From Kalaharituber pfeilii (taxonomy: Eukaryota > Ascomycota > Pezizomycetes > Pezizales > Pezizaceae), in assembly GCA_015179045.1 (NCBI GenBank), contig WHUZ01000102.1, positions 1-64,000 of the forward strand: 64,000 nt of DNA, read 5' to 3'. Positions 21,446 to 34,636 of the stretch are shown one piece after another. Numbering within the stretch: the first letter of the stretch is position 1; each line of letters opens with the position of its first letter. A model generated the notes under the pieces. It worked only from the letters and a program-made list of their open reading frames with translations. It did not search any database and was not told where the DNA came from. The translations under genes were made by a program, and so were the position numbers.

Positions 21446-23761
21446 TTACGATAAATCATACTCTCCCACATACTCTCTCCATTTTGGCCCATACTTTCTC
21501 ATCAGCCAAATAATGCTCATACTCAGAAATCCGAGACCTGCCAATATGGAAAACAGTATTCCTTCGCCTAAGGCATCCAGAAGTGGGGCAGTAATGATAG
21601 CGCCTATGCAGGCGAGCATGTTGCGGATTACTATGAATATCATTGGTTAAATTTTACATGGAGGTAAGGGGGTGGATGAACTCACGATTTTGGACTGCAA
21701 CTGCTGAGGATGATTTCCCAGGGACAAATTCTGTAACATTATTCGTCAATTCATCGCCTTGTCCACGTGTAAAACCAGAACCATACCAGTTAGCATAGTC
21801 GTGCACATCCCAAAGACAATCATACCACCAAACCCGAAGAAAAACGTCGCCAACACTGGCACAATCCACTGTTCAACCCTTGTAACCGTCCACCCATACC
21901 ATAGCAGTCCAATAGGAAAGAGCAATCCACCAAGTGCTGCATTTTCACCCATCCTATCCTCAGGAATAAGCTTCCCGTCTCCCTTCCCTTTTGCTTGTCT
22001 CCTTTTCGCCTGTCGCACCATGACTCTATCTGTCCAACGCCCACCCACAATTGAGCCGGTAAAGTAACCCACGGAAGGGGAAATATATAGAAGCCCAATA
22101 CTGGCTGTTTGAAAGTTGTATGGTGGGTCACCGAAGGTTTGTTGCATGGATACATTCAGAATGTACTGGAGCTTGGTCAATAATGTGAAACAGGAATAGG
22201 ACACTGAGAACATACCAGACACATAAACCCAATACTTCCATACCAAATCGTCATTGCAACAGGGGGATATCGAATATACTTGACGGCTCTAAGCGGATCA
22301 ATGATTGCATGCCATACTTTGGATACCAACTTGCGCTCCTTAGGCGGTGATGGCTGAGGTTGTTGTGGATTGCCCTGTTTCTTCCAGGGCTGGTCTTGCG
22401 GCTGTTTCTCAGTTGGCGGATTGTCAAGCCTTGCGTTAGACCTTCCAGGAGATCCTATGTTATCACCAGTCGCAGCAGCTAATGAGCTCCCTTTCTCAAT
22501 ATCATCTCCATCTCCTGTTTCCATTGACTCTTCAGAAGCTGGCCTGTTTCCCTGAGGTTTCCCTACTTCCACCACGCCAGCAACGCTTTTCCTCCTCAGA
22601 GTCTCAGGTAGCCCCATCACTAAGGCAATCGTCAAAACAAAACCAAAGAAGACACTAAACCACATGGTTCCTCTCCAGCCCCATTTAGAAGCAATACCCC
22701 CGCCTATAATTGGAGCAATTAGTGGTCCAATTAGGGGTCCAAGGTAAAACCACCCCACTGCCTGCCCTCTCTCACGTACTTCGAAAATATCCGCAATTGT
22801 CCCCGCCCCAACAGACAGAACTGCACTTGCGCTTCCTCCCGCGCCTATCCTCATCAGGATCAGGAACCATATCTGGGACGTTGGAGCTACGGCGGCGGCG
22901 AGGCAGAAGATCGTGAAGGAAAGGAAAGAGAGGATATAAACTGTGCGTCGACCATTAATTTCGGAGAGTCTGGACCAATACAGAGGAAATAAACCCATTG
23001 AGCCCATGAACATGGCAACAGTCAAATTCGCAACTGCGGGGGAAACATTGAAGTCCTTGCTAATAAGAGAGAGTGCAGCTACATTTTTCCAACGCTCAAT
23101 TAGCATCTGAAGCTGAAGCCTCAAGTTATGCCCCATTTTAACACAGATGAAGTGAATTGGTACATGGCATTCACCACAGTGCGCTCATACCAGTGATCCA
23201 TTGTCAATTAACTATTCAGTTAAGCCTCGTAATTGTTACGCAAGTAGAAAAGTTTTTATTTCCAATATCGGGCTCGGGTTGGTTTTCCGCTCCTTCAGAT
23301 CCTCATGATGGTACCGATCATCGAAGAAGCGAAGAATCAAAAGAAAAGCATAAAAGGAAGGTAATGAAAACGTGAGAGGACTTACGAAACAGGACCGAAC
23401 TTCCTATGGGCGCTGCAGCCGCCGCTAACCCCACAAGCGCAGTAATCATATGCTTGACGCCCCTCGTGTATTCGTATGGATTCTGAATCTCTGGGATTAG
23501 CACTAGCTTACTTGTGCCGAGGAATCCACGGCGGTACTTTCGAGGTATTATGGCAGTTGGATTTGTTGTCGTCCGCATAAGTGTCAGCTTAGTGCCTTTC
23601 GGCACAGATGACTGCTGTGCCAGCTGTTGACTCATGCTTGTTATCGAGTCCAGTAAACGTTTATAGATGCCCTGCTGAATATTGCAGCGTAGCGAGCGTT
23701 GGCTGAATTTCTCCTGTACACTTTCCACATCAACGAGATCATCGCGATTATATACCTTCAC
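21446..23761 (-). CDS. MFS drug:H+ antiporter, DHA1 family (Qdr/Tpo-like)
   Basis: Predicted plasma-membrane exporter that uses the proton gradient to expel drugs, polyamines or similar small molecules. Five exons join in frame: 23761-23386, 23078-22216, 22165-21787, 21730-21686 and 21630-21446, giving about 615 residues. Each junction restores a conserved block (SSVLF to PALSLISKDF; GFMCL to YILNVSMQQTF; TTMLT to EFVPGKSSSAVAV; QN to LIRNML). The MFS motifs GRWTDR, GGSASAVLSVGAGTIADI and WGWRGTMWFSV are visible. The large loop between TM6 and TM7 is hydrophilic and rich in Pro, Gln and acidic residues (about residues 250-340). The soluble N terminus carries IIPRKYRRGFLG, typical of the family. 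The first ATG at 23761 is the best choice, though a further 5' exon is possible. The first intron is 307 bases, unusually long beside the others. Confidence 0.9.
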
Positions 23762-26685
23762 TGAAGCTTTTAACGATTGCCAAGCTCGTTATTCGTAGTC
23801 AATTGATACGGCATGGCCAGGACATACGAAGTTGCTATAACATGCCGTGATAACCGACTCCTGTATTAGGTTCTCTTGGCCCAACGGCTAGCTTCGCTTG
23901 TGTAAAGAAGCGTAGAGGCAAGTCGTTTATAAGCCATATGCAGGAGGCGTCGAGGACGTAACAGGATAGTGCAAGCATTGGGAATATGAACTTCCGCATT
24001 TCTGGGGTCTCTCGAGCTGATGAGAATAGACAATGTACCCATACATTGGCAAAAATCAAGGATGGATCCCTATGGCCGTTTTAGGCAGTTAGCCAAGCTA
24101 GAAGAAACCTCGGCACGGCACGTCAGCAACCGGCTGCAACAGCTTTTCTCATAAGGCAACGAGGGCGACTGGGAAGGAACGCCTAGAGGAGCTCTGCAAA
24201 CGCATCTTGCCATTAGAAAGCCACAGAGGCCCTATCCCGTATGGCGGTATTCTCGATACTGCAGAGCAACATTCCTGTGGCATGCGGAACATGCTTTCTA
24301 AAGCCCCGAGGGTATCGAATACTGGTATAGATATAATAGAATCTCCATAACTTCCTCCCCATCTCGACATTACTTCACTCCGCACACTAGATGGACACTA
24401 GGTTGGATGAAATTCTGGTCACGAGACGTTAGTTGTGGCGGGTTGGATTGTGCCTAAACAAGCAATGTCGACCTTGGCATGGGGATGCCGGGAGCGTTAG
24501 GGCTCGGTTGCAAAAGGCTTCACTTGTAGAGAGGTTTAGCAATATCCCGGTAACTTTGCCCGCAATGCTGCGCCACACCGTTGCCATGACAACAGTGGCT
24601 TTATATTTACATGAAACTTGGAGAACTTTGAAGAAATCCCCTTATTTACGGGGAAAACTGCACATTTTTGAGCAATGCCTGCAACCATTCACTCAAGTCA
24701 GATTACCTTCAAACTTTGTATAGGATTAATACCTATTGTGAAAACTGCCCTACAAATTTCCATCTTGATCTACTTACACAGATATCAGCAGCACTATTTT
24801 CACATAACCTTTATTCACATAATTGCGATGCCTCCAAGACATACAAGAGCAACCCCTTCAGCATCTGCCAGCTCTCAAATAGGTATACCAAGGGCAGAAA
24901 GACTAGAAGAAAGGGGACTCTGTAGCTGAACCTGCTTCAGCAAGCTGAATCATTATTCTCTGCCAATTTCTTATAGATAAGCCACTGTGAGTGTAGAAAG
25001 TACTTGGAAGAGTACTACAGGCGGCAACTGCTGCCTGTACGTATAGCTGTAGATGCATGTGCATGGTAGGGCAGCTTGATTTGTTGTGTTGTTGGTACGG
25101 GAATATGAACAGGGATATTAACGGGGAGTAGGTGCCAAACGTCTCATATTTGCAGCTAAGATTACTTATACAATACAGGGAAAACTTACGGGGATTTGCT
25201 AAACCTCTCTTGTAGCTGGCCAAAGCCCACATGGCCAGGCTGATGCCATGCACGGTGGTGTATAATATGTGTTCGCACTCTATTCATCACATCTATATCG
25301 GCAGTGTGATGATTAGATCACTTTTGGACATTGCCGCATATGTAGTGGAGCAGTATGTGTCGTACATGTGTGTTTAGCCTCCAGGGGTATCATTAAAGTC
25401 CTGGAGTTTATAGTTAGACTTCAGGGATCAGGATGCCTCTTTCACTCAAAACAAGTACTTGTACCGTTGACTGCACTGCGTGGACGTAGTTTTTTGTGAC
25501 TGTGGACGATACTATGGGCCAAGAATGCTTGAATATTGGACAAGCTGACCATTACTGAGAGATCTGGGCTGCATGATGGAAGGATTTCACTAAGGATTCA
25601 CGTAAGTCAATGAGTGTGCTTGTTTGAAAAGAGGTGTCACAGGGCCAGAGTAGGGCTATAACAGCTTCCACTCTCATGCCGAGCGTCAGCATCTCACTGA
25701 ATCGGTGATCTATGGTGGTCTCGTGCTGACTTACTTTGTTGGGGAGTCAAAGTACATCCGTTGCCATTCAAATCGCACTTTTTGTCACAGCGCTTGTAGC
25801 TCAGCTCAATAAATATATATCAATTGATGGTTCCGGCGCATTAACTGTAGTAGCTTTTACCTACAAGTATATCACCGCAAAAACGTCTGGGGGGCGCCAA
25901 GGCTAGTACTTGTATAGTCACTTATGGACCATTGTATTTGAGCTCATCTAGAGATTTTCTACCCCTTGCATGGGCGGGACCTCGACTAATTCGATGCCAG
26001 TTGATTAACCAAGAACTGCAGTCACTCTACCGTGAACTTCACAGAAAACCATTGAATGCACAGATATGTGGGGACTCCAGCCAATAATGTCTGCGCAAAT
26101 TCGTGATCCTCAAATTAGGCGAGGTTTCACCCGCCTAGGGGGATATTGCTTTTGTGACCACGCACGTGGGCTTCAGGTCTACGGGTATTCCCACGTTCGC
26201 GCGGCCGTTATGATGTGCAGTAATGTTTCATCTTACATGGTGATTCGTTGTTTACGAGACTAGCACAGTGGTCCTGGCTATCTTATGTAAGTCTGCGCAA
26301 GCACATGTAGAGCACAGTTGCACGCCGGAGTGGATGGGACCAGCTAGCTTACACAGTCTTCCTGGTACAAAACTTCAGCTGGTGGGGGGAAAAGCAAAAA
26401 TATCATAGTTGTGAAATACCGGTAAAAGTCTCCGCTGCTGCGGGGGCCAAGCTGATGTGAACCCTGGGTCTGGCCATCTCGGCACCTTATCGGCAATCTT
26501 TGCCCCATGTGTCCTGCTGCATGCGCCCTTCAGCTTAGCGGGGCGGGGAGGGGGGGGGCGCAGGAGGAGCTGCACGAGCAGAGCAGGGCCAGCATTTAAG
26601 AAAATGCTGTACTCCTATTAATATTAATATTACCTCCGCATGATGATGATGCATGCATGCTCATAGTGCCTTCCAAGGTGCATCT
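23762..26685. other. intergenic region between MFS and PLD genes
   Basis: About 2.9 kb with only short, unrecognised frames. The frames at 24433-24929 on the plus strand overlap in two phases and have no domain. Contains the promoter of the MFS gene at its left end. Confidence 0.35.
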
Positions 26686-26762
26686 GCTTGCTTTTTCCTT
26701 CTTCCTTTTTCCTTTTTTCTTTTTCTTTTTCTTTTTCTTTTCTTTTTCGTTCGCGGCACACG
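26686..26762 (+). repeat. pyrimidine tract upstream of PLD
   Basis: A TTTTTC-rich microsatellite, about 430 bases before the PLD start codon. Pyrimidine-rich tracts are common in fungal promoters, so it may be part of the PLD control region or leader. Confidence 0.6.
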
Positions 26763-26809
26763 CAAGAGCAGGCAGTGCAAGATCGATTCGGTCGTGCGGC
26801 GAATGAAAT

Positions 26810-26872
26810 TGGGCTGGGCTGGGCTGGGCTGAACTGGACTGGACTGGACTGGGCCAGACTGGGCCGGGTCTC
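26810..26872 (+). repeat. pentanucleotide (GGGCT/GGACT)n
   Basis: Four GGGCT units are followed by GAACT and GGACT units, then GGGCC. It lies between the pyrimidine tract and the PLD start codon. Confidence 0.8.
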
Positions 26873-27189
26873 CGGCGGCCCCGCTGGCGTGCAAGATCGC
26901 TAGAGCGCCAGAGCGCTGCTGGGGACCGAGGGTACTTAAGCCCGCAGTACGCGCAGTCCCCTCCCCTCCGCCCAGCATATGAATACGTCCGGGCCAATCC
27001 TGCTTCTTCAACGCCCACCAGGCCGCTGAAGCCCCCCCCCCGCGCGCGCTGACCTCAGGCACGTCGATCTGATCTGCCCTAGCGCCAGCTGCAGCCCTCT
27101 CCCCGACACCCTCTCCCCCCTGAGGGCATACAGCTTCCGCTCTGCAACTTCGCAAGCCTGAACGCACGCAGCCGAAGGCACGGTTCACG

Positions 27190-30100
27190 ATGGGGAAAAG
27201 CAGCAAGCGCAACGACGACGAAGACTCACACGGCTCCGGGTCGGACGATGGCGGCCGCTCGCGGCGCCACGAGGTACGCCGCCCTGGCGACAAAGAGCAC
27301 AAAAAGAAGGATAAGGATAAGGATAAGGATAAGAAGGACAAGAAGGACAAGAAGAAGGAGAGCAGGGACGATGACAGCGGCAATGAGCACAGCAGCAAGC
27401 GGTATGTCGCTGACAGATTCACTGGCACTACATATCCGGGGGCATATGTCCACCCGGCGGCAACGGGGAGGACCGAGTCCACAACGGGGGCTGCCGCTGC
27501 GTACTATCAGCCCTACGGATCGGAGCCCTCTGCAGGAGTACGCCCAGCACATCCTGCATTCGGATATGCTCAACCTGCTGGATATAGTTCGTATGCGCAT
27601 TCTTCTCCAGCGCCATACCAATCCCCGCCCACCCAGTCCTACCCTCCGCCGCAGTCGTCCGCCCAGCAAGCATATGGGGCCCCTCCTTACGGCAGCAGTC
27701 AGTATGTTTCACCACAGTTTGGTTCTGCTCAATACGCGGGACAACAATACGGTGAATACCAAGCACCAGTTCCTTATGGTAGCCAAACTGCGTACGGCAC
27801 CCAGCCTCCACCCCCGGTACCAGGAGGATATACTAGTCCCTCGCAGTGCCGAACAGGCTCTGGACACTACCCGCCCCCACCAGGCGCCCCTTCAGCTCTC
27901 GAACAGGCGTATGCACCGTATATGTCACAGCAACCACTGCCACAACAATCCTATCCACCCCCTATGCCAAACTACCAAGCTCCTCCAACTTCGGTAGATT
28001 TCTCAGCAAACTACCCCGCTCCAGCTCACACGAAGCCAAAGAAGTATGCGCCAAAGCACCACTCTACTGCTCAGGAGACGACACTCGCTGCTTTGAAGCC
28101 GGAGCAGAAGCCAAATGCAGTGTTTGATAGCGCTGCTTCCCAACCCCCCACTGTCGAAGGGGCTACATCTAGTGGAGGTGGGGGTAGAATTTTGGATTTC
28201 ATGAAGAAACGTACAAGCAACAAGCCTACAGATGTGCTATCCTCATTTGCAGGATCACTCCTCCCCTCACTACATGATTATGCTCGTACTCTATTCCCTG
28301 CTTCAACCACCCACTCCAATCCATATTTCTCCTCTGCAGCCTCCAGTCCCGCAAACCCCGACCTGCGAACTGGACACAGATTTGATTCATTTGCGCCGAT
28401 GCGCACTAGCATAAGGCATCACCCCAAGTGGTACGTCGATGGTAAGGATTACATGTGGGCCGTATCCTGTGCATTGGAGAACGCAAAGCACACCATCTGG
28501 ATCATGGACTGGTGGCTTTCTCCAGAATTGCACCTCCGCAGGCCCGCGTCCAAGTGGACGTTTCCTGGCGATCCTCCTGGAGGTCGATATCGACTCGACA
28601 ACATGCTCGCCGCTGCTGCGGCACGTGGCGTCGAAGTCAAAATAATTGTGTATAAGGAAGTTGAGGCTGCGCTGACGCTCAATTCTCACTACACAAAGAA
28701 GGCGCTCGAGGCGCGACATCCCAATATTGCGGTCATGCGTCATCCTGATCACGTTCCTGATGCGACGAACACCGTCTCGGATATCTATAAGGAGATGAAG
28801 GACGGGTATAAACTTGGGGACTTTTTGAGAGGTTTGTATGGCATGAAAGATGGCAAGGTGCTGTTTTGGGCACATCATGAGAAAATGGTACTTGTAGACG
28901 CAGGGTGGGGCGAGGGACAGGAGAAGGGATTCATGGGAGGGTTGGATTTGTGTTTTGGACGATGGGATACGAATGAGCATCCGTTGGCGGATGTGAGGGA
29001 GGATGTTGAGAGTGAGATATTCCTGGGTCAGGATTATAATAATGCTAGGTATTTATTAACTTCTCTCCCCTCTCCCAACTTTTCCCACTCGCCTGCAAAT
29101 ACAAGGGTACTGATGGATGACGGTCAGAGTAATGGACTTCCACACTGTCGAAATCTGGTCCCAAAACAAACTCGACCGCACCAAATCCTCACGAATGGGC
29201 TGGAGCGACGTCGCCCTATCCATCCAGGGCCCTATCCTCAAAGACATGGCCAGGCACTTCATCCAACGCTGGAACTTCATCTACGATGAGAAATACCGTA
29301 TCCGATTTACCGGTGGAGAGCGGTATAAGAAGCTTCCTGAACTCAGTGATGCCGGTCATCCAATGGTAAAGAAGAAGTTGCATGGCATCAAGGAGAATGT
29401 GAAGGTGAAGGTGGGAAATTACTCGCATGCGGGGTATGGCGGGTACGGGGACCATGGACAACACGGGCAGGAGCCGAGCCAATATCAATACCATGGCGCG
29501 GTAGATCCATATTCGCAATATGGTGATGGCGATGATGAGGGATTAGGTGATAGGGACGGAGTGAGGTGTCAGTTGCTGAGGAGTGCAAGCAAGTGGAGTC
29601 ACGGTACCAGGGAGACCGAAGTAAGTGGTAACCCCGAAACCATGCAATGCGTAATACTAACATGGCGGCGCAAGCACTCCATCTGCAACGCCTACATTGA
29701 AACCATTCTCAAAGCACAACACTTCATCTATATCGAAAACCAATTCTTCATCACTGCCACCTCCCCTGAGCAGTCTCCCATTCTCAACCTCATCGGTGCC
29801 GCCATCGTTGAGCGCATCATGCGCGCATACACCTCTGGTCAGCGCTTCAAAATAATTATTGTGATCCCCGCGGTTCCAGGTTTCGCTGGCGACCTCCAAG
29901 ACGACGGGTCGCTTGGTACCCGAGCCATTATGGAGTTCCAATATCGATCCATCATCCGCGACCGCGGATACTCCATAATCGAGCAGCTCGAGAAGAAGGG
30001 CATCCCGAGAGACATGATTTGGAGCTACATCCGATTCTTTAATCTGCGTAATTATGATCGTATTAATTACACGAGCAGGGTCGAAAAGGCGGAGAAAGAA

Positions 30101-31184
30101 GGCGGTGTGGCGTTTGATCAGGCGAGACAGGACTACGAGAAGCGGGAGACGGGTGTCGGATACGGTCCATATAGTTCCGGGAGGGGAAATGAGCATGCAC
30201 GGTATGCTGCGCACCAGTCGAAGGCACCGAGCATGGCGGATCGGTGGGCAAGTGTTGCACGGTGCGCGATGTTGGGCGGCGACGACATTCGCGAGATCCC
30301 ATGGTACGGCGCCCCGGAGAAGGAAATCGAAGCCTTCGTAAGCGAGGAGCTCTACATCCACTCCAAGCTGCTGATTGCCGACGATCGAACCGTGATCTGC
30401 GGATCGGCCAACTTGAACGACCGGTCCCAACTTGGCGACCACGATTCTGAAATCGCCATCATCATTGAAGATCCGACACCTCTGCCGTCCATGATGGCTG
30501 GGCATCACTACGTAGCGTCGCATTTTGCCGCCACGCTTAGAAGGCAGATATTCAGGAAGCATCTGGGACTGATTCCCGCGCAAGATCTTGATGATATCCG
30601 GGACGAAAATATGCAACCGAGTCCCGTGCCGAACGTGTACGATTTCGACTCCGAGGAGGATCGTCTGGTGGCGGATCCGCTGAGTGAAGAGTTCACAAAT
30701 CTCTGGGACCAGATTGCGCGGACGAACACGGAGTGCTTCCGGAGGGTGTTTAGGCCCGTACCAGATGACACAATAAGGAATTGGAAGCAGTATGATGAGT
30801 GGTGGGGTTCGGTATTCACGGTGCCGAAGTCATCGAAGATAGAGGTTAAGAAGAGCTGTGGAGGTGGTGGTGGCGTTCCTCCGGGCAAGGAAGGAGAAAA
30901 ACAGGAAGCCCCGCCGGAGCCGCAGGCCGAGGAAATGTGGGGACACGTTGTCAGAAGAAATTTCTCGCCAGATCCGGTGCAGGCGGCGAGGGAGGTGAAG
31001 CAGGTGTTGGCGCACATCAGAGGGCACTTGGTGGAGTGCCCGTTGTACTTTTTGGAGGAGGAGGATATTGCGAAGGAGGGAGTGGTGAGTTGCCTTGATG
31101 GGTAAAATGAGAAATTGTGTGCGTTGTGCTAACGAAGCTGATATATAGGGACTGAATGCATTTACGGAGACGGTGTATACCTAA
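27190..31184 (+). CDS. phospholipase D (two HKD motifs)
   Basis: Hydrolyses phosphatidylcholine to phosphatidic acid and choline on internal membranes. Four exons join in frame: 27190-29048, 29128-29620, 29675-31084 and 31149-31184, giving about 1265 residues. The junctions restore NNARVMDFHTV, RETEHSICNAY and the C-terminal GLNAFTETVYT; a TACTAAC branch site lies in intron 2. HKD motif 1 is HEKMVLVD (about residues 563-570) and motif 2 is HSKLLIAD (about 1013-1020), each with the following GSAN or DLCFGR context, so the catalytic site is complete. The N terminus is low complexity: Lys/Asp repeats at about 37-62, then a Pro/Gln/Tyr-rich, YGxxP-like region to about residue 290. I see no PX or PH domain, unlike Spo14-type enzymes, which fits the shorter PLD class of filamentous fungi. 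The Lys-rich start could bind acidic lipids; that is inference. Confidence 0.93.
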
Positions 31185-34100
31185 GCGGTAGAGTAAGAGG
31201 TGAGAAATGGAATGGATATGAATTGAGATTAGGATCTGGCTCTGCGCATGTCATGATGTATGTATGTTACTAGAGGTGGGATGGACCTCACGAATGTTCT
31301 ACTTCTTGGTTTTAGTTGTAAATACTAAGTAAATATATGCGCCGTCACATTTTGAAAAAAAAAAAAGAAAGAAAAAAAAGACAGGAGCAAAGATAATGTG
31401 GAATTATTTCATTCAACAAGGCTTGGCATAGTTGATAAATTTTGTAGTCCCAATTTAGGAAGTACGCTAACGCGCCGCAGAGATCAGGGCGCCAAGACGA
31501 GTGACCATACTTATGTATCGAAGGCATAATGGCAGGAAAGGATAATACTTAATTGTTCTAAGATTATAGAATATATCAGTGCAGTCTTGTTTGCATGGGG
31601 CTTTTCAATAATTCGGAAGCAGCATATCAAGACCCAGGCAGTTGGAGATTTGTAATCAACCAACTCCCCCACTCGGATACACCAAATGTAGACGTCTGGG
31701 ATGAACCTTTCTATCTACTAGCATAATTCCAAGCACAGATTGTTTATAACAGTGCAAGGTGCAGCAGAGGCAGTGGCCACAGCTGCAGTAACGATGGTCA
31801 AGAGAATAAGCTTCATTGTGATAATCCCCAAATGCTAAAGACTTGGGAAGAGGATGAACTTATCGATCACTGACCATATATTTTTGTGCATTGCTCAGGA
31901 CTAGACATGAGACTTCTATACCTTTCGGCCGAGAATATACCGTGCGCCGAATTCTACTGTTAGGTAGCGCTGACTCGAGTTACAGAACTGCAGGATATAC
32001 CATAATCCAGCTTACATTTCTTATACGTAGTAAACCATGCGAGAGGAGTGGATGTGAGCAATTAGTTATATTTATCGGAATGCCTCCTGTTTTGGCGACT
32101 GGAGAATTGCCAGCATGCTCTTCTATTGATGATCCCGGTGACACTTGCAGAGAGTTCTGCAATATCACACCAAAGAATACTTCCCCGTAACTCAGAGGAG
32201 ATCATGGCGGTCACATGAGTCTGAGTTTCATTCGCGATGTTCAGTAATCTGTGGCAACCAATTGATGGTCGCTTCCTCCCTCCTCCTAGGCGAGTTTAAC
32301 TAAACAAAATTGACCTCTTGGAGTCTAACGCATCTTCTTCTATTGACATCATTGACTGTACCTTCCGCTAGTACCAGTCGTGCGGATAACAAGTACCATA
32401 CCAAACATTGCGGTAACAAAGACAAGCTTCTGCTTAGACAATACTAACAACAGTTTTGTAGTCTCTGGCTCCACTGACAGATCTGGACAGAGCTTGAGGC
32501 TACCTTTTGCGCCATGCAGATCGCTGCTCGCTCGGCATATTTCGAGTTCGGATATCTCTCATTTCCATCCGGAAGCTGAAGGTATTGCAGCATTGAGCTG
32601 TTATGTTTGCCCGCAATATGGACTGTCCGCCTTTCCTCACTTGAGGAATCATTTAATATGAACAAATACCCATGGAAATGGGCAGCCTTTAAGGAGAGTT
32701 TTAGTTAGGGTATATATTGATATGATCGTCAAACAGGGGGGCTCTAAAGGCTAATGAACGTGCGGAGTAAAAACTTGCACTGGTTTGGTAAGCAAGTCAA
32801 TGAGGAATGAGTTCTTTTCGTAGCTGATTAGTCACATGGAGACTTCATGCTAAAACGGACCGTTTTGATGTATTTTGATTTAAATTACGGTATTGGAATT
32901 GTGAACTGTTCATTCTCGGAATATATGCCGGGCGTGGCATTAGGTATAGGAAATAGTCCTCTGCCAAGCAGAAATGAATAAAAAACGCTGGAGTTACCGA
33001 ATGCTAGCAGTGCGTTAGCCCGAGTGGTAGATGAGATTTTACATACACATATTTAAAATTTCCAGTCCCGTAGGGGGAACGACCGCTGCCTGCACCTTGG
33101 CACCTTTCACCACAGCCGAGTATCCTGTTTTAACAATCAGTAACTCCCAGAATACCTCTGGTATGTGCGATGAATTAATTATAGACTTTATGTTGACTGC
33201 GCAGACTGAATTTGAAGGTAAAAAAGTGAAAATGTTACATCTATAGCATGTATAATTGCATCACCTGTATAAAAAGTATTATTGCAAAATAACCATATCT
33301 GGCAGCCACAATCACATGGTGACTCTCTGCAACACTCCATCTGCTCATGCAATAGTGGCAATGGGACTGCCATTGCTAAATTAGAATACGAGGTTTGTAA
33401 AACCTTGAGGTCTACAACATGGCACCTTTATACATAACGGTTTGAATTCTATTACCGAATTGGCTGCTTCAATGTCATCAATCTATATCTCCCAATGTTA
33501 GCAAATCCAATTCCAACCCAGCTGGCTTTGACTTGAACTCTATAGGTGTAGGGACTTGTGTGGAGGTCGCCTCTCCACTTCCAAATGCCTCCAGTAACTC
33601 TAGTGCTGCAGAATTCAACTTTGTAGGCTCTGAAGCACCACCGCCCCCACTATCCTTCACCCCTTGCTGACCACAACAGCTCCTTGCCCACCCACGTCCA
33701 GTCTGTCATAGTACATTGGTGGCGCTCACTTGCCCGCTTGAGTATTTTGCTCGCTGCCACTTGCGTAACAGAATTGCAAGATGAGATCCTACTCGTACAT
33801 CATCGGAAATAATTGCTTATGATTTCATGGGGCTTTTAAGCTGCTTGAGGGTCTTGGCATGAGACCAACCACCATGTACCCCATTGGTTATGATAGGCCC
33901 ATTGTAAGTTAGTAATACATTTGGGAGGCCTCTATTGGACATATTATCAAACGTCAAGTGGACCGAACCGCAGTAAACCAGGGCCTTGGATTTCATTGCA
34001 GCTGGCAACAGCTGTTCGCAGGTGTCAGACTTTCATGCTGGGTACTATCAATTTTGAAAGATTGTGATGGCTGCTATCGAGACGGACATGGCCATGGGCT

Positions 34101-34636
34101 GCTGGGACACCTGGCGATAATACTAAGCACTGCTTTGCAACGCAAGCAAGCGCTGTGGAAAAGTAGTGATCCGATAGGATATGCAAGGGGTATAAGCATG
34201 GTCCTGCCACAACCCGGGCGTTGACGGCCCAACGCGCGTAAGACTCCAATTGCATCGCGATATATAATCGGCGCTCGTCCAAAGCCCGCTAGCTCCGAGC
34301 CCGTGCCTCTTCCCAAAGTATTCGCCCTGCACAAAAGGCGCTCCAGAAGGATTCTTGTGCAAGCTCAATACAGTCAGCAACGACCTCTGCAGAACAGACT
34401 TGGGCATAGTTACTTGATGTTGACGTGCATAATTGACGTGACAGCTCCATGATTCGACCAAGTTTGACACTAGTGGAGCTGAAACTTCAAGATATATATA
34501 GCATTCGAGAGCCACCTATCAATGGGTTTTGTAAACGGGCAAATTCTATTCATACAGAAAATTCTTCAGGAAATAGAAACCACCTAGTGGGTGCGCACGA
34601 ATTACAGTGGAAGAAGACAAGACATAATCACTTCAA
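31185..34636. other. intergenic region
   Basis: No gene I can support. An A-rich tract lies at 31354-31380 without a recognisable module. The minus-strand frame 33660-33478 (60 codons, Gly/Ser-rich then LELDLLTLGDID) and frames at 33817-34515 read like decayed coding sequence, but I recognise no family. A-box-like TAGCCCGAGTGGT at about 33016 has no matching B box. Confidence 0.35.

Noticed and set aside
24433..24929. Possible gene in overlapping plus-strand frames
   Set aside because: No domain, no signal peptide with a mature part, and frames conflict.
29657..30616. 319-codon open frame on the minus strand
   Set aside because: It lies wholly antisense to the phospholipase D exon with HKD motif 2 and has no domain of its own.
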